Notes: a model not told the origin generated them from the sequence alone. Numbered from the stretch's first letter, positions 34,507 to 44,744 are shown. The stretch is 64,000 bases of DNA from Hyalella azteca (GCF_000764305.2 NW_025944539.1:806001-870000), one strand, 5' to 3'. Made by a program: numbers and translations.

Positions 34507-35735
34507 TCGGGGCCCCGGCGTTGAGCGACATTCCCGTTGAATGACGCAGGTCGCGCTAACAGAAAAGGTCCATTGATTGTCGATAGCGGCGCATATACGA
34601 GGCCAAAAGCCACTCCCAGCCTCGGCAATTGATGGCAAGTCCGTCAAGCATAAAAAAAGCGAGACTTTCTTTTTCAAAGAGGAGCCAAGCTATATAAAAG
34701 GTCATATTTTTACAAAGAAAACTTGCAAAAATGTGAACATTTCGGCAAAGAAAACTAACGGAAAGACAGTATTTTTCCAGGGAATATTTTTGAAATAAAA
34801 GCAAAGCAATTTAACAAGCAAACGTTTCAAAAAAGAAACAATTTTGAAAAGAAAACTGGCGAAAAATGGCAAAATTTTTGCAAGCGAAATTTGTGAAAAT
34901 TTTAGATCGAGCGCAACGCGTAATTGCCAGGTTTCGACGAAGAATGAAATGCTCTTGAGAGAGAATTGTAATCTTGCATTGTTAGGGAATAGTATACATT
35001 CATTAATATTTCGTAGTAACTACTTTTCTATTTTCATTTAGAGCTTTCCATACTTTAGGTTTTGCAAACATCCGGGATTCATTCATTCATGTTTTGGACT
35101 TTAGCTGGTAAGGACTACAAGGGCACAACGCAAGTGTACAGATTTGTTTTAATAAATACAGTGTGAATACTCAGTGTTTTATCTTAACTGAACCTTTCAC
35201 GGCCGTATCGAGTTAAAAGTGATTATGAAGTAGTCCCCCAGCAGCATCAATTAAATTGTAATCTTGCATCAATTAAATTACCGACTTTTTTAGTTTTGAT
35301 CACTTGACTAACGTCCTTCGCAGATGAAGGCATCGCTTCAACTACCAAGATTCGCGTTTACTTTTAAACTTGCGTTGAATATTAGTTTGGTCGTCATTTA
35401 TCTATTTCACTCAATTCAGACCATAATAAATTATCAAGCATCGCGGTATACGTGTTCAAATCGAACTCTATCGAGAAAAATGCATCAGGATGATGCTAAT
35501 CCATGATAAATCGTGAATTAAATCCGCATAAAAAACTTCATTTGAACTTCAGATTCGTCCTTTTGTTATCGCAACTATGGCAAATCACAAATTTCGCGAA
35601 ATAAATAATTTAATCCATTAAAAAATTGATAAATGCTTTTATAAATTTTTTTCACAATAATAAATGTTTTTGTAACTGAAATAATTGACACAGAAATGTA
35701 ATAAAACAACGATAAAATAAATATAATAATTAATT
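34507..35735. other. Unassigned stretch, probably intron of the receptor gene
   Basis: No gene recognised. A purine-rich patch (34640-34900) repeats aagaaaact and gaaaattt-type words. Position downstream (minus strand) of the receptor exon at 36039-36191 makes intron likely; no further receptor exon was recognised here. Confidence 0.3.
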
Positions 35736-36050
35736 ACCTGTTCGGTTTTTATAATTGCAATAATGGACACAGAGACATAATAAGGAAATGCTAAAAATAT
35801 ATATAATAAGTAATCACCTGTTAGGTTTTTATAATTGCAATAATGGACACGGAGATATAATAAATCAACGATGAATAAATATGATATTAAATATAACTAA
35901 ATATAAATATAATAATTAAATATATAAATATAATAATTAAATATATAAATTATGAAGACCTGTTCGGTTTTCATAATTGCAATAATGGACACAGAGATAT
36001 AATAAGGAAATTATAAAATAAATATACTAAGTAATCACCTGTTCGGTTGG
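35736..36050. repeat. About 80-bp tandem repeat that includes a splice donor, 4 copies
   Basis: The phrase acctgttcggtt recurs at 35736, 35816, 35958 and 36037 and is followed each time except the last by tttataattgcaataatgga and cacagagatataataa. Spacing is 80, 142 (one unit carries an AT-rich insertion of about 60 bp) and 79. The last phrase is the end of the receptor exon plus its donor on the minus strand, so the units are copies of an exon-intron boundary. Confidence 0.85.
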
Positions 36051-36191
36051 CGCTAGAGGGCCTAATCTTCCTGTCATAGCCGTTGATGCCGAGGATCTCG
36101 TCGAGCAGGCGCTTCTCTCGCGTCCTGTTGTTCTCGCGTCGGGGCGGCCGCCCCCCGCCGCCACGACCACCGTGGTAAGCCGACCTCCGGC
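36039..36191 (-). CDS. Cys-loop ligand-gated ion channel exon (GluCl-like, start of ligand-binding domain)
   Basis: This 153-bp exon encodes an Arg/Gly-rich lead (HGGRGGGGRPPRRENN) followed by EKRLLDEILGINGYDRKIRP and SSANRT. The block EK-x-x-LD-x-ILG-x-x-x-YD-x-x-IRPS-x-x-N-x-T is the N-terminal helix and first loop of the extracellular ligand-binding domain of glutamate-gated chloride channels, pentameric membrane channels of invertebrate nerve and muscle. Boundaries: acceptor ACTTGCCCCCCTCAG before 36191 and donor ACAG/GTGATT at 36039/36038. The exon enters and leaves in phase 1. Its start phase matches the end phase of the exon at 37042-37556. The next exon (rest of ligand-binding domain) should lie at lower coordinates, but I did not find it. 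Channel type by homology pattern is firm at Cys-loop level; GluCl over other anionic subfamilies is likely but not proven. Confidence 0.7.
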
Positions 36192-36215
36192 CTGAGGGGG
36201 GCAAGTAGTAATACT

Positions 36216-36575
36216 CGTGTTGGATATGGATATTGGATACTCATCCTGTTGTTGGATATCCATATCCTGCTATATCCATATCCATATCCACCCTGCTGGT
36301 GGATATGGATATCGGATACTCACCCTGCTGGTGGATATGGATATCGGATACTGACCTGGTTGTTGGATATGGATATTGGATACTCACCTTGTTGGTGGAT
36401 ATGGATATCCAATACTGAACCTGGTAGGAGATGTCAAAAAGTCATCCTACTGCTGAATATCAATATCGGATACTCACCCTGTTGGTGGATATGGATATCG
36501 GATACTGACTCTTGTAGGAGATATCGAAAAGTCATCTTACTGCTGGATATCAATATCGGATACTCACCCTGTCGG
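36216..36575. repeat. Tandem repeat, about 32-bp unit, inside the receptor intron
   Basis: Units ggatatggatatcggatact followed by caccctgctggt, with variants gacctggttgtt and caccttgttggt; longer units at 36430-36575 add gaaaagtcatcttactgctg. On the minus strand several units present CAGG/GTGAGTATCC or CAAG/GTGAGTATCC, i.e. good matches to a 5' splice site, within an intron only 25 bp upstream of the exon at 36191. Confidence 0.85.
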
Positions 36576-36743
36576 TGGACATCGAAACTCACCCTACAGG
36601 CGGACCTACTGTATGCATCACGTAAAAACCTGGTAACCACATTTATCCTCATCAATCACAGGTTTAATCTTTTACCCACGGCTACATTAACTTTGTCATT
36701 GCAATTAATATGCAAAGTTCTGCTAACGCGAGCTACCCTCGAT

Positions 36744-36999
36744 AGAAAAAATATGACTCAGTACTTCACTGCAGCGAGTGACAGAGCGCGCATTTTCTCG
36801 TTGACGGAAACGTGAAGTTGGACGGACAGACAGACGGACAGGAAGGACGGACAGACAGACGGACAGACAGACAGACGGACGGACAGGCAGACGGACGGAC
36901 AGACAGACGGACGGACAGACGGACGGAACGACATGACGAGCACAATAGCGTTTTTTTTCCTGAATAAATGAGAACATAAATGAGAAAATGCGCTAAAAA
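36744..36999 (+). mobile_element. Element M, copy 3, in the receptor intron
   Basis: Left block TATGACTCAGTACTTCACTG, then GCGCATTTTCTCGTTGACGG; an expanded GACGGACAGACA-type run of about 110 bp (36815-36928); right block GACATGACGAGCACAATAGC and ATGAGAAAATGCGCTAAAAA. It has the longest microsatellite of the four copies and a small internal duplication of aaatgagaa near the right end. Confidence 0.85.
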
Positions 37000-37041
37000 T
37001 TATATTGGACAACATGAATAGTACCTACAACTTGGACATAC

Positions 37042-37447
37042 CTGCAAGTCCACTGCGCTTGCTGCGGGAGGTCACATTAAGTCCACCCAAGTCCCCCGCG
37101 GGGCTGCGGCAAGGCATGGGGCTGGCACGGCTTCTGACGCTACCAGACCCGCATGGTTCTTTCACATCCCCATCGAGTGGGGAAACTAAGTCTTCTCCTC
37201 TTCTCCAGGCCATACGAGCAGCTAGTCTTCTCTCCCTCTCCTCATCATCCTTCTCCTCTAATGACATTATTCTTTTGCTGTTTCTTCTTGTTTTGGTTGT
37301 GGAGTAGTTATCGTTATCGTCGCTGTCGAATTCCCTTGATGGAAAATCATCCTCTTCGGGGAATGGCATCAACTGTCCCTTCATCCCCGCTCTGCTTAAG
37401 GATCCCTGCAACAAGCCTCCTCTTCCCCCACGTATATTCCCCACCAC

Positions 37448-37494
<47 letters not shown>

Positions 37495-37556
37495 CGTCGC
37501 TGTCGCTTCTGCTGCTCATGCTCGAGCCGCCAAGCACGCCGATGCGGCCCGAGCTC
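37042..37556 (-). CDS. Low-complexity exon of the receptor gene (Ser-tract, acidic and Arg-rich)
   Basis: A 515-bp exon open only in the frame that begins G/AGC TCG GGC. Acceptor TTCATTTTGTGCAG before 37556 and a near-perfect donor TTGCAG/GTATGT at 37042/37041. It encodes, in order, a Gly/Ser lead (SSGRIGVLGGSS), a 14-Ser tract from (AGC)n, a GGRGG segment, an acidic block (PFPEEDDFPS, FDSDDNDNY), a charged helix-like EEKDDEERERRLAARMAWRR, and a basic tail (SRSKRSGLAG). No folded domain is visible; it would sit ahead of the ligand-binding domain and be disordered. Support for coding: open through 171 codons, both splice sites good, and it ends in phase 1, the phase required by the exon at 36191. 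I do not know a family member with this segment, so it may be lineage-specific or belong to an alternative transcript. Confidence 0.55.
37451..37492. repeat. (CTG)14 triplet repeat inside the exon
   Basis: Fourteen uninterrupted ctg/gct triplets on the plus strand, read as (AGC)14 = 14 Ser on the coding strand. Perfect repeats of this length are prone to length change. Confidence 0.97.
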
Positions 37557-38151
37557 CTGCACAAAATGAAAATCATGAGTAAAATGTTGAAAATTTGAAT
37601 TCTGTTTAATATCGCTGGTTAAAATTGATAAATTTTGGAGCTTTGTTTTACAATCTAATGCCAAAATTTCAAGGTTTAGTAAATTTGTTCTAATTATAAG
37701 TTCCAAATTTGGATTAGTTTATTTCTTGCCGAAATGGTATCTGCAAAATATTGTTAAAACAACAAAAAATAATAAAGGATAACGGCGAACTGTATCGTTG
37801 ATACGGTATTGAAAGAAACGGTGAAAAAACAGTAACGTGCAAGCGTGTTGATTGTGTTCTCATATCGCACGGGGCTAACAGCAGTAACAAAATGGATCGT
37901 TAAAGTTCGTTAGCTTCACTAATGTCGATATAAGTGCAATGCATTACAACTCGCATGAACAAAGCTGTACAATGCATTCATTGGAGCTGCAAAAAGCAGT
38001 AATTACAGAGGCACAAACATCGGCAATAATTCATGCAGTAGTGGCACACATTCAGAGGCAACAAATTCATAAAATGTTTGACATTTGATAGACATATTTA
38101 TTAAAAAAAATAAATTTTTTAAGCCTCATAACCAATAGTCTACACACTCAC
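37557..38151. other. Probable intron of the receptor gene
   Basis: AT-rich sequence between the low-complexity exon and the possible 30-nt exon. No feature recognised. Confidence 0.35.
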
Positions 38152-38181
38152 ATTTGTCTTTGTCTCCACGATCCCGAAAAA
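38152..38181 (-). CDS. Possible 30-nt micro-exon upstream of the receptor exons
   Basis: On the minus strand a strong acceptor (CTCTCCTCTTTTATTACAG) is followed after exactly 30 nt by a donor AAAT/GTGAGTGTG. If spliced to 37556, its last two bases AT join the first G of the next exon to make ATG in the frame used there. It could therefore hold the end of a 5' leader whose start codon is formed by splicing, or 10 more residues of a longer N-terminus. A signal peptide, needed by a channel, is not visible here and should be further upstream. Evidence is splice signals only. Confidence 0.25.
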
Positions 38182-38514
38182 CTGTAATAAAAGAGGAGAG
38201 AAAATGCAAATTAGTATATGTAAATAGCATCAAATGAATTACTCAAGGACAAGAAAAATAGAAGATACATATCAAATAATCTGACTGTGTTCACATTCGC
38301 ACTTCAAAACTCAAGTTATTAATAATTTTGTAAGCTTTCTATGATAAGGATTATGAACAAATGTCAATTAAAAGTTGTACAAATATATCGGTACTGCTTA
38401 AAATTTTCAGATGTCATATACTGAAATGCCAATGACTTAGGCACGAGTAAAGACATTTGCTTCAACGAGAATAATTCGATCTCACCGTCGAGAATTATCG
38501 TGACTGGATTTTTA
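38182..38514. other. Unassigned, possibly intron
   Basis: Unique AT-rich sequence; no feature recognised. Confidence 0.3.
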
Positions 38515-39200
38515 CTCGTATCCTTCATATACAAGTGGGTGTAGCAGTCATGACTCAACCGACCCTTCATATAAAAACGGGTGTAGCAGTCATGACTCAA
38601 CCGACCTTCATATACAAGTGGGTGTAGCAGTCATAACCCAACCGACCCTTCATATACAAGTGGGTGTAGCAGTCATAACTCAACCGATCCTTCATATAAA
38701 AGTGGGTGTAGCAGTCATAACTCAACCGATCCTTCGTTTACAAGTGGGTGTAGCAGTCATGACTCAACCGACCCTTCATATACAAGTGGGTGTAGCAGTC
38801 ATGACTCACCCGATCCTTTATATACAAGTGGGTGTAGCAGTCATAACTTAACCGATCCTTCATATAAAAGTGGGTGTAGCAGTCATAACCCAACCGACCC
38901 TTCATATACAAGTGGGTGTAGCAGTCATGACTCAACCGATCCTTCATATAAAAGTGGGTGTAGCAGTCATAACTCAACCGATCCTTCATATACCAGTGGG
39001 TGTAGCAGTCATGACTCAATCGACCCTTCATATAAAAGTGGGTGTAGCAGTCATGACTCAACCGATCCTTCATATACAAGTGAGTGTAGCAGTCATACAT
39101 GACTCAACCGATCCTTCATATACAAGTGGGTGTAGCAGCCATGACACAACCGATACGAGTGGGTGTAACAGTCGTATACGAGTGGGAGTAACAGTCACAG
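38515..39200. repeat. Minisatellite, 42-bp unit, about 16 copies
   Basis: Unit gggtgtagcagtcatgactc then aaccgacccttcatatacaa and gt, with variants aaaagt, gatcc and cataac. Right end degenerates into shorter units (gatacgagtgggtgtaacag, gtatacgagtgggagtaaca). Both strands are open because 42 is divisible by three. Confidence 0.96.
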
Positions 39201-40762
39201 TAGAACGCAAAAATTCAATAAAGGCTAGCTCCCCGAGAGCTTTATGTTGAAGCTGAATGAGCGAAAGGATGTATGTATGTAGGGATGCTTTACACAGAGA
39301 TTGAATGGCTCTGCGAAACCATAGCAACGCGAGAGTTGGAATACGTCGCCATGACGACGCGACGCTTTTCTCGCAACTCAAGCGTGGTAACAACGAACGC
39401 CCACGATACATCGGGATGTAAGCATATCTGTAATGTACGTAATTCTTCATTACCTATGCTCTCATTCATAAGAATGAAATCAGGAGTGCTTAGCAATGAG
39501 GAGGATTAAATGAATTATCTTTTATACCAAAGAATTATCCGCTTCTCAATATTAGCTTAGGTTTCCTAAATATTAATTTCTGAATTCAACCCTGGCGGCG
39601 TAAATCTTTACTGATGAATTAGAATGAAAAATTTTCAACTTAAATAGCTCTTAATCTAACCTTTGAAGAAATGATGAAGATGATTATGATGATTTTGAGA
39701 ATGATGGTGATTTAATGCTATTGATGATAATTTTATGACAGTAGTTCAATTTAATCCCGGATTAAAGGGGGACAGTAGAGCTTGGCATAATAGAGGTAAA
39801 CAATCAAAGGCTCGCAAAACAATTCGTTTCTCCAATGCATTAATCTGACAAATAAAATTACACGATGAAGTGAAAAATTCGGTACAGAAATCCAGCGAAA
39901 ACAAACAAGAATTTAGCGTAATCCCTGGAAGGCACTTTAGCATAAAATACCCCAACTCTGACAATTATAGATCTTTTTTCTCCGCCACAGAAAATTGTTA
40001 ATATTTTTCAGTAACCTCCTACGCCGCAGGCATTGAAAAATGAAAGAAACAGATATACTGTACATAAAATTTGCTTTTGTAATGACAAGATTTAAAATTC
40101 CATTGGAATGGCAGTATTCAAAAAATTTAAATCGTATAGAAGCTGATCTGCGGCATAATTTTTAGTGCGGCTGAGTAATTTTAAGAAATCGACAGGAAGG
40201 ACAGAAATTCTAGAAAGATTATTATTTGATTTGTATTATATTTATCAGATTTACAGCGTTTCAAAGTCGAAGCAAAACTTCAAGTCTCCAAGTTATAAGA
40301 TAACGACTTTAAAACTTTTTAAGTTAGCATTAATAGTACGCAAGAGTCATTTTAATCAATAAAATATATAGATGACCTGTAATACTGCGTCATGACAAAT
40401 CCCCTTCACGCATCATGATGCTCAATACAATTTATTCAATATCGTAGTGCATAGTATATAGGGCTTGTCAAGAATTTAAATGAGATCGTAAACATTAGCT
40501 CAATAAGTTAAATCGAAATTGAATTATGGCAGACTCGTGGCATCGGTGATGACATAAATTGTCGACGTCAATCCGACATTGAAGAAATTTTAAATAAAAT
40601 TCGTTACTGTATTCGAAACTTAGTCTTTAGTCTTAGTATTCGACAGAGTCTGAGAGTCTTCCTCGCTCTGACGGATTAAATAAATAAGATTCCCGAAGAC
40701 AAATCCTTACATTGATTCGAGATTAAAAGATGTTCGTGGTGGCACTCCATTAGATTGATGAC
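39201..40762. other. Unassigned stretch
   Basis: No gene recognised. 39640-39740 has a gatgat-rich run. 40560-40700 is slightly richer in GC with no motif. Overlapping frames at 39070-39509 have no recognisable domain. Confidence 0.3.
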
Positions 40763-40910
40763 CAGGAGCCATACTTTCAAAAAAAGTTAAAAGATCGTAA
40801 GTTCATCAGCTAATTATTGACGGCCTTTCAAACAAAATTCACCAATCATAGACAAGAAAATAGTTGTAAGTACTTACGTTCACTTAGCGAGTTTTGAAAG
40901 TATGGCCCCA
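40763..40910 (-). mobile_element. MITE copy F
   Basis: CAGGAGCCATACTTTCAAAA at the left and GTTTTGAAAGTATGGCCCCA at the right; interior CACCAATCATAGACAAGAAA and GTAAGTACTTACGTTCACTT as in other copies, with a small deletion (tagttgtaag for tagagcgtaag). Same orientation as copies B, C and G. It ends about 70 bp before a family S copy. Confidence 0.85.
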
Positions 40911-40978
40911 CCAAACTAACATTCGCAGTGAAAATTTATAGGATATATTGTCTAAAAAGTGACACACTTTCTTACCAC

Positions 40979-41111
40979 AGCAGGAGCAGAGATAGGACGT
41001 AGCCCTGATACGCCCTTTTGCCGGGCAAAACTGGGTCAGGATGACCCACACAAGGGCAGACAGTGCATCGCTATTTGGACAAAATTTCACTAATCTTTCT
41101 GTGTTCCACAA
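40979..41111 (+). repeat. Dispersed repeat family S, copy 2
   Basis: AGCAGGAGCAGAGATAGGAC, CGCCCTTTTGCCGGGCAAAA, CTGGGTCAGGATGACCCACA, CAGTGCATCGCTATTTGGAC and TTTCTGTGTTCCACAAG align in order with copies 1 and 3. In this copy the minus strand stays open through the whole repeat. Confidence 0.75.
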
Positions 41112-41520
41112 GAACAAGTCAGTGAACAGTTTAGAAGCTTATGAATTTATCGCTACTTCAGTAACACAGGGAAAATCCCCTCTTATTAATGATGCTTTGG
41201 TTTGCTTTACGTCAATACAAAAAGTGAAGCTTTAATGGATAAAATAAAAATATCAGACTCAGATATTAAATCCTGTTTGAAATTTCCACATACTGACTGG
41301 AATAAGGGAACATAAAACCACATTATATATCTACTAATCTAAATGGAAGCCGCACCCGTATTGTTTAGCTGTGTTATTTAGTTAGACTAATTCTCAACAA
41401 TGCGTCCAGATGTATGCTTATTAAGCCTCTTTGTTCCATTTAATGACTGCATAGAGCAAGGTTAGCCGAGGCTTCTATGCACTATCAAAGAAGGCTCTAC
41501 AAGTGACCTGAGAAGAGAGC
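41112..41520. other. Unassigned stretch
   Basis: No feature recognised between the family S copy and the 50-bp array. Confidence 0.3.
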
Positions 41521-41840
41521 TTCTCTCCGGAGCGAACGTTGAGCGAGAGCAGTCGTCGTATTTAAAAGAGCTATATATTTATATATTGTCCGAGCACTCA
41601 CTTATCCGAGCGACCGTCGAGCAGTCGCCGTAATTAAGAGAACTACTCTTCCGAGCTGACACCGAGAAGGGCACTAGCCGTAATTAAGAGAACTACTCTT
41701 CCGAGCTGACACCGAGCAAGAGCACTAGCCGTAATTAAGAGAACTACTCTTCCGAGCGGACACCGAGAGATAGCACTAGCCGTAATTAAGAGAACTACTC
41801 TTCCGAGCGGACGCCGAGCGGTAGTGTTGCCCGTAATTTA
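41521..41840. repeat. Minisatellite, 50-51-bp unit, about 5 copies
   Basis: Unit gtaattaagagaactactct, tccgagctgacaccgagaag, ggcactagcc. Flanked on the left by two more diverged units (ttctctccggagcgaacgtt..., ccgagcgaccgtcgagcagt). The words cttccgagcggacnccgag are well kept. Confidence 0.9.
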
Positions 41841-43048
41841 CAGAACAAACAAACTCTGCCGAGTTGTGCGATATATCCCCGACGTCCCATCTGCGGATTA
41901 ACGTGTAGCTCACTATAGCAAATGGACTCGAGGAACGCATGGCACGACAGCTGTGATAAAATGACAATAAACTTGGGTATAAATAATTCTGGTTTTATTT
42001 TTTATATATTCAAGAAATAATTTAATAAAGGAAGTCCTTGGGAGGAGTTATTGGAGGCGATTAATGAAAGGTATATGGTGGAAAATGAAGCTAGGGAAAT
42101 AAATAGATGTAATATTTATGTGAGATGCCAGATGCAGGACAAGATGAGGAAGGGGAGGCTTAATTAAATATCCTTATATAGGGTACAAGTTGCGTCCTAT
42201 GACTTTTTTCAAAGATATGGGACCAAAATTCAGAAAAATGATCTTAATAAAGGACGGGCCGCATAAATAAGCTCATCTCAGGCTGCTAACAGAGAACCTG
42301 CATCATCTCATCACGGCCGCCCGTCCAGCCACATTTATCAAACTTTAAAAAGCGTCGAGGGTTTTACCTTTTCTCCGCGGCACGCGCTTGTTTGCGTTCA
42401 TTTTAGCAACGATATTTACGTCATAAGCCGCATTAAAAAGCCGAGACACTTTTTAAATTGTAATAAAAGCGCGAGGCTCTAGACATACGAAACTCGCCCC
42501 AGGCCAGCAATTTGCGCTGCCACGTGGAAAAATTTACGATAATTTTAGTGATTTATTTCAAAATTTTGAATTTCAATCCGCGTTACTGGGCTACTTTCAC
42601 TTCATGTTTAGGGAATGTTTTCTTTCGGATACCGAGCTTTTATATAGTCGTCCAGGAGTTGATTGGGATAGATTATTAATAAGATTGAAAAAATTAATTT
42701 AAATCATCTCAATACCAACAAATTACTGTAACCGTAATAATTCTTAAATTAATGTTGCAATTTTAACCGAAAGAAGTCATTTAAATTTTCCTTCAACCAA
42801 GAATGTGCATTACGAATTTAGAGGAAAATGTGCTCATAATTTTCCTTTTGAAATTTAATTCAAACCAACTCCTAAATTAAAAACTAGATCAAATTTTTAA
42901 TACAATCCACATTTCATCATGCCTCATGATCCCACCACATAAATCTTTTAAAAGATTCAATTAAACCAACACGACTGTGGATACGCGCTATGAAGAAGAA
43001 TCGCTTCGTACTCGCAGTGTCACAATTAAAACACATATAAGATCTAGA
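41841..43048. other. Unassigned stretch with a CpG-richer core
   Basis: 42240-42540 is richer in GC and CpG than its surroundings and contains regulatory-looking words (gatatttacgtcataa, a CRE-like site; gccacgtgg, an E-box-like palindrome). No frame is convincing, so a regulatory element is possible but unproven. The rest is AT-rich and featureless. Confidence 0.3.
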
Positions 43049-43234
43049 ATATATAAAAAATATAACTCAGTACTCACTGCTGTGAGTGCCAAAGAGCGCA
43101 TTTTCTCGTCGATGAAAACGTGAAGTCACGGACGGACTGACGGACGGACGGACAGACAGACAGACGGACAGACGGACGGACATGACGAGCACAATTGCGC
43201 CTTTTTTCCATAAATGAGAAAATGCGCTAAAAAT
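43049..43234 (+). mobile_element. Element M, copy 4
   Basis: TATAACTCAGTACTCACTGC and GAGCGCATTTTCTCGTCGAT on the left; GACGGACGGACAGACAGACA-type run (43132-43180); GACATGACGAGCACAATTGC and AAATGAGAAAATGCGCTAAA on the right. Confidence 0.85.
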
Positions 43235-43986
43235 GAGCGTAATTCGTCTCGTTCGTGTGCACATAAAATTTAAAATTTCATGTCATTTAGTGGGAAAAAT
43301 GTACTATTCAGACGGTTATATCCTGATTCAGTTATAAACAAAATAGCAAGAAAAATACAAGAATTAACATCGCACAACATCCACAGCTTGTTGCGGGCTC
43401 GAACTCGCAACGCACAGATTTGTCAGAATTTATTTGTGTGTAGCAAGCCTGGCAGCAGTTCTCGGGATACTCGAGTCGGGATATTACCTGGAACTGAAAT
43501 TTTATATTATTTTCATTCAATAAATTTTATCTTAGTAGGAAATGATTGGAGGAAAGGGAGGCTGGGATTGGATAAAAAAATTACATTTGATTTTGCAATT
43601 GGAAGATAAAAATTTAATTTTACAAATGCAAAATAGTTTTCACATTATTGAAACGAGATTAAAATGGCAATTTTATTTTCTATATAATACTTTGATTTAT
43701 TGTTGGTTTTTTAATTTAGAATACGAAAACTCGGGATAAAGAGTCCGAAACTTGACTCCTAATCAGGAGTCAAAAATTGCAGAAATTCTCAAGCCCGGGC
43801 AATTCCGGGCTAACCTGATAGCTCTAATGTAATTATAAGTGAATATAAAAATGTTTTGAAGCATTTAGTCACCACTCTTATAACAAAAAATTCCTTGTGG
43901 AAACTTGGCAAGGACTACCTTGCAGAAAGATACACAATTTACAAATAATTCACGGCGAAAAACCTTATTCCTCGTCATAAGAACAG
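43235..43986. other. Unassigned stretch
   Basis: No gene recognised. A tRNA B-box-like word on the minus strand (gcgagttcgagccc, about 43385-43400) has no matching A-box or cloverleaf. Confidence 0.3.
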
Positions 43987-44582
43987 GAAAAGTCTGTTAA
44001 GGTTAAGGCTGTTAAGGTTAATGCTGTTAAGGTTAATGCTGTTAAGGTTAAGGCTGTTAAAATTAAGGCTGTTAAGGTTAAGGCTGCCAAGGCTAAGGCT
44101 GATAAGGTTAAGGCTGTTAAAGTTAAGGCTGTTAAAATTAAATTAAGGCTGCTAAGGTTAAGGCTGTTAAGGTTAAGACTGTTAAAGTTAAGGCTGTTAA
44201 GATTAAAGCTGTTAAGGTTGTGGCTGTTAAGGTTAAGGCTGTTGAGTTTGAGGCTGTTAAAGTTAAGGCTGTCAAGGTTAAGGCTGTTAAGGTTAAGGCT
44301 GTCAAGGTTAAGGCTGTTAAGGTTAAGGCTGTTAAGGTTGAGGCTGTTAAGGTTGAGGCTGTTAAGGTTGAGGCTGTTAAGGTTAAGGCTGTTGAGTTTA
44401 AGGCTGATAAGGCTAAGGCTGTTAAGTTACGGCTGTTAAGGTTTTGGCTGTTAAGGTTAAGGTTGTTAAGGTTAAGGCTGTCAAGGTTAAGGCTGTCAAG
44501 GTTAAGGCAGTTAAGGTTAAGGCTGTTAAGGTTGAGGCTGTTAAAGTTAAGGCTGTTAAGGTTAAGGTAGATAAGGTTAAGA
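43987..44582. repeat. Minisatellite, 15-bp unit, about 39 copies
   Basis: Unit gttaaggttaaggct, with substitutions (gttgagg, gtcaagg, gctaagg, gataagg). Open on both strands (five-residue words such as VKVKA) because 15 is divisible by three; no start context or domain supports a protein. Confidence 0.97.
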
Positions 44583-44744
44583 AACATTGCCTTCTTAGCT
44601 TACCATTCGACGGCCGAGAGTAGGATGAGGCAGATGAGTAGGAGGCTCATTCTGTGCTGGAGGGACCGTCTCGAGACGCCTGTCGCTCGCATCAACAATC
44701 CTGCCAGTCTGGCTGCAGATAATGCCATCTCTGGCACTCCTGGG
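44583..44744. other. Short GC-richer segment
   Basis: Contains gagacgcctgtcgctcgcat and similar; no motif recognised. Confidence 0.25.

Noticed and set aside
34090..34524. 144-codon plus-strand frame
   Set aside because: Entirely within the 43-bp array, beginning next to adapter sequence; reading frame shifts with each unit.
37347..37706. Gln-tract protein in the alternative frame of the receptor exon
   Set aside because: This frame is closed by a stop before the donor and does not match the phase of the next exon, whereas the Ser-tract frame does both.
43380..43402. tRNA-like T-arm word on the minus strand
   Set aside because: The stem does not pair properly and no other tRNA parts are present.
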